A DNA stretch of 64,000 nt from Dyella sp. BiH032 (lineage in GTDB: Bacteria > Pseudomonadota > Gammaproteobacteria > Xanthomonadales > Rhodanobacteraceae): positions 3,720,001 to 3,784,000 of the forward strand of contig NZ_CP134867.1 in the NCBI RefSeq assembly GCF_031954525.1, given 5' to 3'. The notes beneath the pieces were generated by a model, which was not told the DNA's origin, searched no databases, and saw nothing but the letters and a program-made list of their open reading frames with translations. Position 1 is the stretch's first letter; each line of letters opens with the position of its first letter. The position numbers and the translations under genes were made by a program. Below are positions 1 through 8,431 of this stretch, piece by piece.

Positions 1-824
1 CGGGCAAGCTCGATGGCTGGCTCGGCATGGCCGCCATGCTGCCGTCGCTGCAGCGTCAGCAGACTGACCATGCCGCGTTGGCGCCATTGTTCGCCGACCG
101 CGCGGCACTGCTCGCGCTGATGACGCAGGCGGGACTGCGCGCCGAGGCGGCCGAAGCCTATCTCGATGCGTGGCCCGGTCGCCCGCTCGATGTCGCCGAA
201 TGGCTGAAGCTGCCCGCCAGCAGGCCGTACCGCTATCTGTGGATGGACGAAGGCGCGCGCGGCCTGGCGTCCATCGTGCTGCCGCAAGGCGCGTTCGATG
301 CTGTCGCACTGCGCGCCGCCGCGGAAGGACTGCCGGGCGTGTCCTTCGTGGACAAGCCAACCAGCATCTCCGCCCTGTTCGGCCGCTATCGCGAGTACGC
401 CAGCCTGTGGCTCGCCGCCGCCACGGCGGCGGTGGCCGCGGCCTTCGCCTGGCGCTATCGCCGCGCGGCACCGCGCGTGCTGGTGCCGCCGCTGCTCGGC
501 ATCGGGCTGACCCTGGCCGCACTCGGCTGGCTGGACCAGCCGCTGACGCTGTTCCACTGGATGGCGCTGATGCTGGTGCTCGGCGTCGGCGCCAACTATG
601 CCGTATTCCTGCATGAGGGCGAGCCGCACGCGGCGCACGTGCCGGGCGCGGCCTATGCGGGCGTGCTGCTGTCGGCAGTCACCGCCCTGCTTTCCTTCGG
701 CCTGCTGGCGCTGAGCTCGATGCCGGCGCTGCGGCATTTCGGCATCACCCTGTTGCTGGGCATCGGCTTCACCGCGCTGGCGGTGCCGGTGGTCCGGCCT
801 GTTCGCGAGTACGTACCGGCATGA
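1..824 (+). CDS. MMPL/RND-family exporter, C-terminal part (aryl-polyene export)
   Basis: The reading frame is already open at the first base and ends in TGA at 822-824, so this is the C-terminal part of a larger protein that starts upstream of the window. It shows a soluble stretch of about 130 residues and then a set of hydrophobic helices (for example LWLAAATAAVAAAFAW and later VLLSAVTALLSFGLLALSS), the usual end of an MMPL-type inner-membrane exporter. The segment MALMLVLGVGANYAVFLHEG resembles the conserved helix-4-like region of the RND/MMPL fold. In aryl-polyene clusters such a protein (ApeM) is thought to move the lipid-linked pigment toward the outer membrane. It is followed after 28 bases by a ketosynthase gene, which supports that role. 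Family is fairly sure; the substrate is inferred from context. Confidence 0.8.
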   Translation, partial: GKLDGWLGMAAMLPSLQRQQTDHAALAPLFADRAALLALMTQAGLRAEAAEAYLDAWPGRPLDVAEWLKLPASRPYRYLWMDEGARGLASIVLPQGAFDAVALRAAAEGLPGVSFVDKPTSISALFGRYREYASLWLAAATAAVAAAFAWRYRRAAPRVLVPPLLGIGLTLAALGWLDQPLTLFHWMALMLVLGVGANYAVFLHEGEPHAAHVPGAAYAGVLLSAVTALLSFGLLALSSMPALRHFGITLLLGIGFTALAVPVVRPVREYVPA

Positions 825-852
825 ACCGCTCTTTTTCTCAGCGAGGCGCCCG

Positions 853-2079
853 ATGAAGCGCGTCGTGATCACCGGCATCGGCGGCGTCACGCCGCTGGGC
901 CACGATTGGGCCGCGATTTCGTCGCGCCTGCGCGCCTACCGCAATGCAGTGCGCTACATGCCGGAGTGGGACTACTTCGATGCGCTCAACGGCCGGCTCG
1001 GTTGCCCCGTCGACGATTTCGAACTGCCCGGCTGGCCGCGCAAGCAGGTGCGCTCGATGGGCCGCGTAGCGCAACTGGCGGTGGCCGCCAGCGAGCGAGC
1101 GCTGCGCGACGCGGGGCTGGAGGGTAACGCGCTCATCCGCGACGGCCGCATGGGCGTGGCTTACGGCTCCTCCGGCGGCAGCGTCGAGCCGATCGGCGCC
1201 ATGGGCCACATGCTCAACACCGGCTCCATGCAGGGCGTGACCGCCACCAGCTACATCCAGATGATGGCGCACACCACCGCGGTGAACGTCGGCGTGTTCT
1301 TCGGCCTGAAGGGCCGCATCGTGCCCACTTCCAGCGCCTGCACTTCCGGCAGCCAGGCGATCGGCTACGGCTACGAGGCGATCCAGCAGGGTAAGCAGAC
1401 GCTGATGCTGTGCGGTGGCGCGGAGGAACTCTCCGGGCCCGGCGCGGCCGTGTTCGACACGCTGTTCGCCACCAGCACGCGCAACGATGCCGCGCAGCTG
1501 ACGCCGCGCCCGTTCGATCGCAAGCGCGACGGTCTGGTGGTCGGCGAGGGCGCGGTGACGCTCGTGCTGGAGGAATACGAGCACGCCAAGGCACGCGGCG
1601 CGCGCATCTATGCGGAGATCGTCGGCTTCGGCTGCAATTCCGACGGCGCGCACATCACCCAGCCGACGCGCGAGACCATGGCCGTGGCCATGCGCATGGC
1701 CCTGGACGACGCCGGCCTGGCGCCGGAGGCGATCGGCTACGTCAGCGCGCACGGCACCGCTACCGACCGTGGCGACGTGGCCGAGAGCCACGCCACTGCC
1801 AGCGTGCTGGGCGAGCGTGTGCCGGTCAGTTCGATGAAGAGCTACGTGGGCCACACGCTCGGTGCCTGCGGCGCGCTGGAGTCGTGGTGGGCGATCGAGA
1901 TGATGCGCGAGCGCTGGTTCGCGCCGACGATCAACCTCGACGAGGTCGATCCCGAATGCGCGGCGCTGGATTACGTCGTCGGCGAAGGCCGCACGATCGA
2001 CACCGCGTATGTCATGAACAACAATTTCGCGTTCGGCGGCATCAATACCTCCCTCATCTTCAAGGCCGTGCACGCATGA
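853..2079 (+). CDS. beta-ketoacyl-ACP synthase (FabF-like), aryl-polyene cluster
   Basis: A 408-residue ketosynthase that should perform decarboxylative Claisen condensation of malonyl-ACP with an acyl chain on the carrier protein. The thiolase-fold active site is intact: nucleophile Cys163 in SSACTSG, His300 in SAHGTATDRGD, and Lys329/His334 in SSMKSYVGHTLGACGALE. The C-terminal FAFGGINTSLIFK matches the family's NNSFGFGGxN end. The ATG at 853 follows the upstream stop closely and gives a normal FabF length. Its TGA overlaps the ATG of the next ketosynthase (ATGA at 2076-2079), indicating translational coupling. It is one of three complete ketosynthases in the operon. Which of them corresponds to ApeR (self-dimer) or ApeO (partner of the chain-length factor) cannot be decided by reading alone. 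Confidence 0.93.
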   Translation: MKRVVITGIGGVTPLGHDWAAISSRLRAYRNAVRYMPEWDYFDALNGRLGCPVDDFELPGWPRKQVRSMGRVAQLAVAASERALRDAGLEGNALIRDGRMGVAYGSSGGSVEPIGAMGHMLNTGSMQGVTATSYIQMMAHTTAVNVGVFFGLKGRIVPTSSACTSGSQAIGYGYEAIQQGKQTLMLCGGAEELSGPGAAVFDTLFATSTRNDAAQLTPRPFDRKRDGLVVGEGAVTLVLEEYEHAKARGARIYAEIVGFGCNSDGAHITQPTRETMAVAMRMALDDAGLAPEAIGYVSAHGTATDRGDVAESHATASVLGERVPVSSMKSYVGHTLGACGALESWWAIEMMRERWFAPTINLDEVDPECAALDYVVGEGRTIDTAYVMNNNFAFGGINTSLIFKAVHA

Positions 2080-3332
2080 GCGCCGTACCGGCCCGCGCCT
2101 CCCTGCCCCGCGTCGTGGTGACCGGCATGGGCGCGGTGTCCTGCGCGGGTGCCGGCGTTTCCTCGCTGCGCGCCGCGCTGCGCGAAGGCCGCGGCGGCAT
2201 CCGCCACATGGAGCGCCTGGCCGCGCTGGGCATGCGCTGCCAGGTTGGCGGGCCGGTGGACGAAAGCGTGCTGGACGAGCCGTCGCGCAAGCTGCGCCGC
2301 TTCCTGCCGGCCAATGCGCTCTACGGTTGGCATGCCATGCGCGAAGCGATCGCGCAGGCGGGCCTCGACGAGACAAGACTGCGCTCGCCGCGCTGCGGCC
2401 TCGTGCTGGGCGGCGGTGCCGCACTGAGCGAACACGAGGCGGCGCTGGACAGTTTTCGCACGCGCGGCATCGCCAAGCTGTCACCGTTCATCGTGCCGCG
2501 CGGGATGAGCAGCGCGCTGGCCGCGAGCCTCGCGCATGCCTTCGACATCGGCGGGCGCAGCCATGTCGTCAGTTCGGCCTGCACCAGCGGCGCGCTCGCG
2601 ATCGGCCAGGCGATGGAATTGATCCAGCTCGGCCGCCAGGATGTGGTGCTCTGCGGCGGCAGCGAAGAACTGCACGACACCACCGCGCTGTGGTTCGAGG
2701 CAATGGGCGCGCTATCGGTCAACAGCAACGAGGATCCGGCCGCCGCCTCGCGCCCTTATGACATCGACCGCGACGGCATCGTGCTCGCCGCTGGCGCGGG
2801 CGTGCTGGTACTGGAATCGCTGGAGCATGCCCAGGCGCGCGGTGCCGCGATCCTGGCCGAGCTCGGCGGTTATGGTGCGGCCACCGATCCGGCCAGCATG
2901 GTCGGCCCCGGCGCCGAGGGCATCGCGCGCGCCATGCGCGAGGCGATGGACGACGCGGGCACGCTGCCGGACTACATCAACACGCACGCCTGTTCCACCC
3001 CGCAGGGCGATCTCGCCGAGTGGGAGGCGATCGCCGCGGTGTTCGCCGAGCGCGGCGCAACGGTGCCGCCGCTGTCGTCGATCAAAGGCCTGATCGGCCA
3101 CGCGCCCGGCGCCGCCGGCGCGCTGGACGCGATCGCCGGCCTGCTGATGCTGCGCGAAGGTTTTCTCGCGCCCGGCACGCGCATCGCCGCGCCGGACCCG
3201 GCCTTCGCCGGCGCCCCGCTGGTTCGTTCGATCGAGGAGCGCCGGATCGGCAGCGTGCTGTCCAACAGCTTCGGCTTCGGCGGAAGCTGTGCTTCGCTGC
3301 TGTTCCGTTCCTTCGAAGGAGCGCGCGCATGA
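2076..3332 (+). CDS. beta-ketoacyl-ACP synthase (FabF-like), second copy
   Basis: A 418-residue ketosynthase, directly coupled to the preceding one by an ATGA overlap. Catalytic residues are present: Cys169 in VSSACTSG, His304 in NTHACSTPQGD, and Lys337/His342 in SSIKGLIGHAPGAAG. The first His motif reads THAC rather than the common HGT, a mild deviation that keeps the His. The C-terminal NSFGFGGSCASLLF matches the family end. The next gene encodes a chain-length-factor-like protein, again with an ATGA overlap (3329-3332), so this ketosynthase is the best positional candidate to pair with it. It is clearly a distinct paralogue of the 853-2079 gene. Enzyme class is certain; the exact elongation step is inferred from the pathway. 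Confidence 0.92.
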   Translation: MSAVPARASLPRVVVTGMGAVSCAGAGVSSLRAALREGRGGIRHMERLAALGMRCQVGGPVDESVLDEPSRKLRRFLPANALYGWHAMREAIAQAGLDETRLRSPRCGLVLGGGAALSEHEAALDSFRTRGIAKLSPFIVPRGMSSALAASLAHAFDIGGRSHVVSSACTSGALAIGQAMELIQLGRQDVVLCGGSEELHDTTALWFEAMGALSVNSNEDPAAASRPYDIDRDGIVLAAGAGVLVLESLEHAQARGAAILAELGGYGAATDPASMVGPGAEGIARAMREAMDDAGTLPDYINTHACSTPQGDLAEWEAIAAVFAERGATVPPLSSIKGLIGHAPGAAGALDAIAGLLMLREGFLAPGTRIAAPDPAFAGAPLVRSIEERRIGSVLSNSFGFGGSCASLLFRSFEGARA

Positions 3333-4069
3333 TCGCGCTGCGTATCGCCGCATGGCGCGCGTGGGCGCCTTCGCTGACCGACGAGGCGGCCTGGCAGGCC
3401 TGGGCGCGCGAGCCGTGGGCGCCGGCGGACCAGGGCGAGCAGCCCGACTGCGCCTTCCTGCCGCCGATGCAGCGGCGCCGGCTGAGCCGGATGGCGCGCA
3501 TGGCGCTGGAAACGGCCTGGCCGCTCTGCGACGACGACGAACAGCTGCCGCTGGTGTTCGCCTCGCGCCACGGCGAAACCCAGCGCACCTATGCCTTGCT
3601 CGGCGACGTGGCGGACGGCCAGCCGTTGTCGCCGACGTCATTCGGCCTGTCGGTGCACAACGCCATCGCGGGACAATGGTCGATCCTGCGCGGCCAGCGT
3701 GGCGAGGCCAGCGCGATCGCCGGCGAGGCCGACACGTTCGAGCACGCCATGCTGGAAGCGGCGACGCTGCTCGACGGCGGCGCGTCCGCCGTCTTGGTGG
3801 TGCTGGCGGAGGAGCGCCCACCCGCCGCCTACGATGACTGGATCGATGATGTGCCGTTCTCTTACGCGGTGGCTTTGCGCATCGGCCCCGCCGATGTGCA
3901 GGACAGCACGCCGAACGGAACCGCCTGGACGCTGCAGCTTGACCGCAACACGGACGACGCGCCGGCGGCATGGCCGCACGCGCTCTCCTTCCTGCGCGCG
4001 CTGTATGCGCGCGCCCCGCTTACTCACGCCTGGAAACGACGCCGATGGATCTGGCAGCCGATGCCCTGA
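3329..4069 (+). CDS. beta-ketoacyl synthase-like chain-length factor (ApeC type)
   Basis: A 246-residue protein that resembles only the N-terminal half of a ketosynthase (Ketoacyl-synt_2 family) and has no active-site Cys-containing SACTSG motif. It has the segment SPTSFGLSVHNAIAGQWSILRG, typical of the short chain-length-factor proteins of aryl-polyene clusters. Known biochemistry of the Xenorhabdus aryl-polyene system shows a complex between a ketosynthase (ApeO) and this partner (ApeC), so the likely role is to shape the ketosynthase pocket and set polyene length rather than to catalyse condensation. The ATG at 3329 overlaps the previous stop, and its own 3' end overlaps the acyltransferase gene by 25 bases. 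Family call is good; the partner among the three ketosynthases here is not fixed. Confidence 0.82.
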   Translation: MIALRIAAWRAWAPSLTDEAAWQAWAREPWAPADQGEQPDCAFLPPMQRRRLSRMARMALETAWPLCDDDEQLPLVFASRHGETQRTYALLGDVADGQPLSPTSFGLSVHNAIAGQWSILRGQRGEASAIAGEADTFEHAMLEAATLLDGGASAVLVVLAEERPPAAYDDWIDDVPFSYAVALRIGPADVQDSTPNGTAWTLQLDRNTDDAPAAWPHALSFLRALYARAPLTHAWKRRRWIWQPMP

Positions 4070-4845
4070 CGACACGCGCCCGGCGACGGGACCGGTATGG
4101 GTGGCGCCTGGTCGCCACGGGTCTGAGCTTCCTGCTGTTCGGGCTGGGCGGACTGGCGCTGCGGCTGCTCTGGTTCCCGCTGCTGTCGCTGCTGCCGGGC
4201 GGCCGGCTGGCCCGGCGGCGCCGCGTGCGTGCCGCGATCCGCCGCGCCTTCCATTGGCACGTGTGGTTCATGCGCCGCAGCGGCGTGCTGACCTTCCAGG
4301 TCGAAGGCGGCGAGCGGCTGGGCCGGCCCGGGCAGATGGTGATCGCCAACCATCCTTCGCTGATCGACGTGGTGTTCCTCGGCTCGCTGATGCGCGACGC
4401 CAACTGCGTGGTGAAGCAGAGCCTGTGGCGCAACCCCTGCATGCGCGGGCCGATCCGCGCGGCGGAGTACATCAGTAACAGCGGCAGTCCCGAGATGCTG
4501 GAGGAGGCGGCCGCGGTGCTGCGCGAAGGCCAGACGCTGATCGTCTTTCCCGAGGGGACGCGCACCGCGCCGGGTGCGGCGCCGGTGTTTCACCGCGGCG
4601 CCGCGGCCATTGCGCTGCGCGGCGCGCGCACCATCACTCCGGTGTTCATCACCGTGCGCCCTACCACGCTGACCAAGGCCGAGCCCTGGTACCGCATTCC
4701 CGATCGCCGCGTGCACGTGCGCCTGCGCGTGGGCGAGGACATCGATCCGGCCGCATTCAATGCCGCCGCGCCCCTGCCGATAGCCTCGCGTCGGCTCAAC
4801 GAGCAACTGCACTGCCTCTATCTCAAGGAACTTGCATCGCCATGA
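4045..4845 (+). CDS. PlsC-type 1-acylglycerol-3-phosphate acyltransferase-like enzyme
   Basis: A 266-residue membrane-associated acyltransferase. One hydrophobic helix lies near residues 24-50 (LVATGLSFLLFGLGGLALRL). It is followed by the PlsC signature HX4D motif in NHPSLID and the FPEGTR substrate-binding motif. The ATG at 4045 is inside the end of the previous gene, and the stop overlaps the next start (ATGA at 4842). In aryl-polyene clusters a PlsC-like protein (ApeD class) is thought to place the polyene acyl chain on a glycerolipid or glycan acceptor. The sequence supports an O-acyltransferase. The acceptor is unknown from reading. Confidence 0.87.
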   Translation: MDLAADALTTRARRRDRYGWRLVATGLSFLLFGLGGLALRLLWFPLLSLLPGGRLARRRRVRAAIRRAFHWHVWFMRRSGVLTFQVEGGERLGRPGQMVIANHPSLIDVVFLGSLMRDANCVVKQSLWRNPCMRGPIRAAEYISNSGSPEMLEEAAAVLREGQTLIVFPEGTRTAPGAAPVFHRGAAAIALRGARTITPVFITVRPTTLTKAEPWYRIPDRRVHVRLRVGEDIDPAAFNAAAPLPIASRRLNEQLHCLYLKELASP

Positions 4846-5111
4846 ATGCACTGCAACAGGACATTGCCCAGCTGATCATCGATACCCTGAGCCTGGAGGA
4901 CATGCAGGCCAGCGACATTCCGCCGGAGAAACCGCTGTTCGGCCAGGGCCTGGGCCTGGACTCGGTGGATGCGCTGGAACTGGCGCTGGCGCTGCAAAAG
5001 CGCTACGACATCCAGATCGCCTCCGACTCGCGCGATGCCCGCCGGCATTTCGAGACGGTGGCGAGCCTCGCCGCCTTCGTCGAATCCCAACGGGCCTCAT
5101 GCGCAAACTGA
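4842..5111 (+). CDS. acyl carrier protein of the aryl-polyene pathway
   Basis: An 89-residue acyl carrier protein with the phosphopantetheine site at Ser41 in GLGLDSVDALE. The four-helix pattern is typical (QQDIAQLIIDTL, then the DSVD helix, then VASLAAFVESQ). It would carry the growing chain between the ketosynthases, ketoreductase and dehydratase of this operon. The start overlaps the acyltransferase stop (ATGA), and the 3' end overlaps the following membrane-protein gene by 13 bases. Better-studied aryl-polyene clusters carry two adjacent carrier proteins (ApeE and ApeF); only one is visible here. A second may lie upstream of the window or may have been lost. Confidence 0.93.
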   Translation: MNALQQDIAQLIIDTLSLEDMQASDIPPEKPLFGQGLGLDSVDALELALALQKRYDIQIASDSRDARRHFETVASLAAFVESQRASCAN

Positions 5112-5644
5112 GTTCCATCCTGCTGCCGGTCATCGGCCTGCTCTATCCCTTCTTCGTGTATTTCGGGATGGAGCACGTCTCCACGCCGGTGTTCGCGCTG
5201 ATCCTGGGCGCCGTGTGGCTGATCCGCGCGCCGGCGCTGCTGCGCCAGCCCGGCGGGCACTGGATGCTGGGCGCGGCGCTGGCCTATTGCGTGCTGCTGG
5301 CCTTCAGCGGCGAAGCGCTGATGCTGCGCTGGTATCCGGCCCTGATCAGCGCGCTGCTGCTGTTCGTGTTCGGCATCAGCCTGAAGTACGGGCCGCCGAT
5401 GGTGGAACGCATCGCGCGCGTGCGCGAGCCGGACCTGCCGCCCGAAGCCATCCCCTACACGCGCAAGGTGACCTGGGTGTGGGTGGGCTTCTTCGTGTTC
5501 AACGGCCTGATGTCCACCGCCCTCACCCTGTGGGCGCCGTTGAGTTGGTGGACGCTGTACAACGGTTTCATCGCCTATCTGCTGATGGGCGCGCTGTTCG
5601 GCGGCGAGTGGCTGCTGCGCCGCCGGCTGAGGAAGCCCGCGTGA
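5099..5644 (+). CDS. COG4648-type inner-membrane protein of aryl-polyene clusters
   Basis: A 181-residue polytopic membrane protein with about five hydrophobic segments, beginning ILLPVIGLLYPFFVYFG and ending in an arginine-rich tail (LRRRLRKPA). It matches by pattern the small membrane proteins (ApeG class) that sit between the carrier protein and the dehydratase in aryl-polyene operons. No enzymatic motif is visible; a role in transport or complex anchoring is possible but unproven. The ATG at 5099 lies inside the carrier-protein gene, and the TGA shares bases with a GTG start for the next gene (GTGA at 5641-5644). In other clusters an acyl-CoA/AMP ligase follows this gene; here it is absent from that position. 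Confidence 0.75.
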   Translation: MRKLSSILLPVIGLLYPFFVYFGMEHVSTPVFALILGAVWLIRAPALLRQPGGHWMLGAALAYCVLLAFSGEALMLRWYPALISALLLFVFGISLKYGPPMVERIARVREPDLPPEAIPYTRKVTWVWVGFFVFNGLMSTALTLWAPLSWWTLYNGFIAYLLMGALFGGEWLLRRRLRKPA

Positions 5645-6246
5645 ATCGCTGGCGCGCCTGCGCCGACCAGCTCGCCGCGCACCCCTGGGTGGCGCGCGCG
5701 GCGGCGTGCGCTGATGGCGCGGTCGTGCTGCCCGCAGCCGCGGGTGTCGAGGCGCTGCGTCTGCGCGGAAGGCAGGCGCTGGTCGACGCATGGCAGGACT
5801 GGCTGGCGGAACGGGGTACACCAGCGCCGATCGCTTGGCGGTTGTGCGACGCATGGGACATCGATGCGGAATCCGCGCTGCGCCAGCCGCTTCCGTCGGA
5901 GGCCGTCGTCGAGAGCGAACATGCCGGCGCGGACGGCTCGCACGAACTGTCGCTGCGGCTGCCGCTGGACCTGGCTTGCTTCGCCGACCACTTTCCCGCG
6001 TTGCCGGTGTTGCCCGGCGTGCTGCAATTGCAGTGGGCCTTAGCCTTCGGCACGGCCCGGCTCGGCACGCCGCCTGCGTGCCGGCGCATGGAAATGCTGA
6101 AGTTCCAGAACGTGCTGCGCCCCGGCGACCGCCCCGTGCTGCGCCTACGGCACGACGCGGCTGCGCGGCGCCTGCATTTCGCCTATCGGCTCGGCGCGAC
6201 GGATGCGTCGTCCGGCCGTTTCGCCTGGGAAGAGGACGTCGCATGA
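5641..6246 (+). CDS. FabZ-like hotdog dehydratase subunit with His but no Glu (ApeI type)
   Basis: A 201-residue protein whose C-terminal half is a hotdog 3-hydroxyacyl-ACP dehydratase domain. It carries the HFP-type motif, FADHFPALPVLPGVLQLQW, with the catalytic His at residue 117. The second catalytic residue of FabZ (Glu in VLILEAMAQ, 14 residues after the His) is replaced by Gln131. The N-terminal 90 residues are not recognisable. In Xenorhabdus the ApeI and ApeP proteins form a heterodimeric dehydratase, so this subunit probably supplies the His and the 9603-10067 product the Glu. The start is a GTG overlapping the previous stop; no in-frame ATG nearby would keep the coupling. The stop overlaps the next ATG. 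Confidence 0.83.
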   Translation: MNRWRACADQLAAHPWVARAAACADGAVVLPAAAGVEALRLRGRQALVDAWQDWLAERGTPAPIAWRLCDAWDIDAESALRQPLPSEAVVESEHAGADGSHELSLRLPLDLACFADHFPALPVLPGVLQLQWALAFGTARLGTPPACRRMEMLKFQNVLRPGDRPVLRLRHDAAARRLHFAYRLGATDASSGRFAWEEDVA

Positions 6247-7229
6247 CCGACGACGTCGCCATGAGCGCGGCCGAGAACGGCGCGCGCCATTGGGCCGAAC
6301 AGAAGGAGCGCGGGAGCTTCCTGCTGATGAAATTCACCGCGCTGGCGGCGCGCCGGCTCGGACGCCGCGCGCTCGCGCCGCTGCTGCATGTGATCGTGGG
6401 GTACTTCTTCCTTTCCAGCGCCCGCGCGCGTCGGGCGGTGCGCGAATACCAGGAGCGCCTGGCGAGCTGGAGCGGACGGGCGGAACTGCGCCCGCGCACC
6501 CGCCGCGTGTTCGGCCAGTACATGGCCTTCGCCGAATGCCTGCTCGACCGCCTGGATGTCTGGAACGGCAAGCTGCGGTTGGAGCAAGTGGAGCTGCACG
6601 ATCCGCACGGCGTGCGCGACAAGCTGCTGGCGGGACGCCAGGGCGTGCGCGGGCAGATTCTGGTGTGCACGCACCTGGGCAATCTGGACGTCTCGCGCGC
6701 GATGGCCGAGCTGGGCGACCAGGTGCCGCTCAACGTGCTGGTGCACAACCGCCATGTGGCGCGCTTCAACCGCTTGCTGGGCGAAGCCGGCGAACAGCGG
6801 CTGCGCCTGATCCAGGTGAGCGAACTGGATGCCGCGCTGATGATGGATCTCTCGCAGCGACTGGAGCGCGGCGAGTGGCTGGCCATCGCCGGCGACCGCG
6901 TGCCGCTGCACGGCGAGCGCTGCGTAGCGGTGGATTTCCTCGGCCACCCCGCGCCGTTCCCGCAAGGCCCCTGGTTGATGGCCGGGTTGCTGCGCTGTCC
7001 GGTCAACCTGATCTGCTGCATCAAGGTCGGGGGACGCTACCGCATCCACCTTGAGCCCTACGTGGAGCACACGGACTGGCCGCGCGGCCAGCGCGACGAG
7101 GCCATCCGCGCGTGGGTGCAGGGCTATGCCGACTGGCTGGGCCGGCGCTGCCTGGAGGCGCCGCAGCAATGGTTCAACTTCTATCCGTACTGGCGTATGC
7201 CGGACAGGGAGACCCGCGATGCGTGCTAA
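6243..7229 (+). CDS. LpxL/HtrB-family lipid acyltransferase (ApeJ C-terminal type)
   Basis: A 328-residue protein of the bacterial lipid A biosynthesis acyltransferase family. The HX4D-type catalytic motif is seen in CTHLGNLDVSRA, and a later segment GDRVPLHGERCVAVDFLG matches the family's conserved GDR region. The end QQWFNFYPYWRMPD resembles the WFNFFDFW ending of related proteins. In Xenorhabdus and E. coli aryl-polyene clusters this domain is usually fused behind a glycosyltransferase; here it stands alone. The likely role is an acyl transfer that attaches the polyene or a second fatty chain to the lipid anchor. The start overlaps the previous stop (ATGA at 6243), and the 3' end overlaps the thioesterase gene by 11 bases. 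Confidence 0.83.
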   Translation: MTDDVAMSAAENGARHWAEQKERGSFLLMKFTALAARRLGRRALAPLLHVIVGYFFLSSARARRAVREYQERLASWSGRAELRPRTRRVFGQYMAFAECLLDRLDVWNGKLRLEQVELHDPHGVRDKLLAGRQGVRGQILVCTHLGNLDVSRAMAELGDQVPLNVLVHNRHVARFNRLLGEAGEQRLRLIQVSELDAALMMDLSQRLERGEWLAIAGDRVPLHGERCVAVDFLGHPAPFPQGPWLMAGLLRCPVNLICCIKVGGRYRIHLEPYVEHTDWPRGQRDEAIRAWVQGYADWLGRRCLEAPQQWFNFYPYWRMPDRETRDAC

Positions 7230-7692
7230 AGGCGTGTTGAGCGTCCACACTGACGTGCTGGTACCGTTCTTCGATGTCGATTCGATGGACGTGGTCTGGC
7301 ATGGGCACTACGTGAAGTATCTCGAAGTCGCGCGCTGTGCGCTGCTCAGCGACATCGGTCACGACTACGTGCAGATGAAGGCCGCCGGCTACGTGTGGCC
7401 GGTGATCGACCTGCAATTGCGCTACGTGCGTCCGGCGCGCTTCGGCCAGCGCCTGGTGGTGACCGCCGAGCTGGTCGAATGGCACAACCGCCTGAAGGTG
7501 CATTACCTGATCCGCGACGCCGAAACCGGCGAGCGCATGACCCGCGGTGTCACGGTGCAAGTCGCCGTGACGCTCGCCGGCGAGATGCAGCTGCTGTCGC
7601 CGCGCGTGTTCACCGATGCGGTGGAGCGTCGCCTGGCGCGCACCGTCCCTGCCACTCTGCCGGCGGCGGAAGCCGTCGAGACCGTTGCCTGA
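7219..7692 (+). CDS. 4HBT hotdog acyl thioesterase (ApeK type)
   Basis: A 157-residue thioesterase of the 4-hydroxybenzoyl-CoA thioesterase class. The signature FDVDSMDVVWHGHYVKYLE contains the Asp and the WHGxY loop that define the active site of this family. It is likely to hydrolyse acyl-ACP or acyl-CoA in the pigment pathway, either for release or for proofreading. The ATG at 7219 is placed 11 bases inside the preceding gene and gives the usual length for the family. The following methyltransferase starts two bases after the stop. There is no signal peptide, so it is cytoplasmic. Confidence 0.87.
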   Translation: MRAKGVLSVHTDVLVPFFDVDSMDVVWHGHYVKYLEVARCALLSDIGHDYVQMKAAGYVWPVIDLQLRYVRPARFGQRLVVTAELVEWHNRLKVHYLIRDAETGERMTRGVTVQVAVTLAGEMQLLSPRVFTDAVERRLARTVPATLPAAEAVETVA

Positions 7693-7693
7693 C

Positions 7694-8431
7694 ATGGATG
7701 CACCGTCCTTGAAATACGCCAGCCCCACTTACGTCGAGGAAACCCGTCTCGGCTTCCAGTTCCTGCGCACGCACACTTGGCAGCATCATGTGTTGCGCGT
7801 GGCGATCAACGATCTCAAGCGCCTGATCGGCGAACCGCTGCCCACCGGCGGCGTGCTGCTGGACGCCGGTTGCGGCCAGGGCAAATCGTTCCGCCTGCTG
7901 CGCGATGCGTTCCAGCCGCAGCGGACGATCGGGCTCGATGCCGACCCGCACAGCCTGGAGCTGGCGCGTACCGAAGCGGAACGCGAAGGGATCGACGCGG
8001 AACTGATCGTGTCGGACTGCGCCCAGATGCGCGTGCCGGATGCCAGTGTCGACATCGTGTTCTGCCACCAGACCTTCCACCATCTGGTGGAGCAGGAGCG
8101 TGCGCTGGACGAGTTCTGGCGCGTGCTCAAGCCCGGCGGCCTGCTGTTGTTCGCCGAGTCGACCAAGGCCTACATCGATACCTGGGTGATCCGCTGGTTC
8201 TTCCGTCACCCGATGGAGGTGCAGAAGAGCGCGGACGAATACCTGGCCATGCTGCGCGGCCGCGGCTTCGTCTTCGAACCGCGGCATGTTTCCCTGCCCT
8301 ATCTGTGGTGGAGCCGCTCCAAGGATTTCGGCCTGCTCGAACGCTGGGGCCTGCGCGCGCCGCCGCCGCCGGGACAGCGCGAAGAGACCCTGGTCAACGT
8401 GGCGGCGCGCAAGCCGGCCATGGCGGCATGA
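7694..8431 (+). CDS. SAM-dependent methyltransferase (class I)
   Basis: A 245-residue class I methyltransferase. Motif I is visible as LLDAGCGQGKS, the acidic residue after strand 2 in IGLDADPHSLELA, and the post-motif region as DIVFCHQTFHHL and FWRVLKPGGLLLFAES. In aryl-polyene biosynthesis a methyltransferase of this type (ApeB) modifies the aryl head group, for example by O- or C-methylation of the hydroxybenzoyl starter. Which position is methylated here cannot be read. Its stop overlaps the ATG of the next ketosynthase (8428-8431), so the two are coupled. Confidence 0.88.
   Translation: MDAPSLKYASPTYVEETRLGFQFLRTHTWQHHVLRVAINDLKRLIGEPLPTGGVLLDAGCGQGKSFRLLRDAFQPQRTIGLDADPHSLELARTEAEREGIDAELIVSDCAQMRVPDASVDIVFCHQTFHHLVEQERALDEFWRVLKPGGLLLFAESTKAYIDTWVIRWFFRHPMEVQKSADEYLAMLRGRGFVFEPRHVSLPYLWWSRSKDFGLLERWGLRAPPPPGQREETLVNVAARKPAMAA

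Noticed and set aside
838..2484. Long open frame on the minus strand opposite the first ketosynthases (548 codons)
   Set aside because: High-GC antisense shadow; the protein is Arg/Ala/His-rich without family motifs, while the + strand has clear enzymes. The same applies to long minus frames at 5003-7024, 36840-38975, 42410-44557 and 50226-52433.
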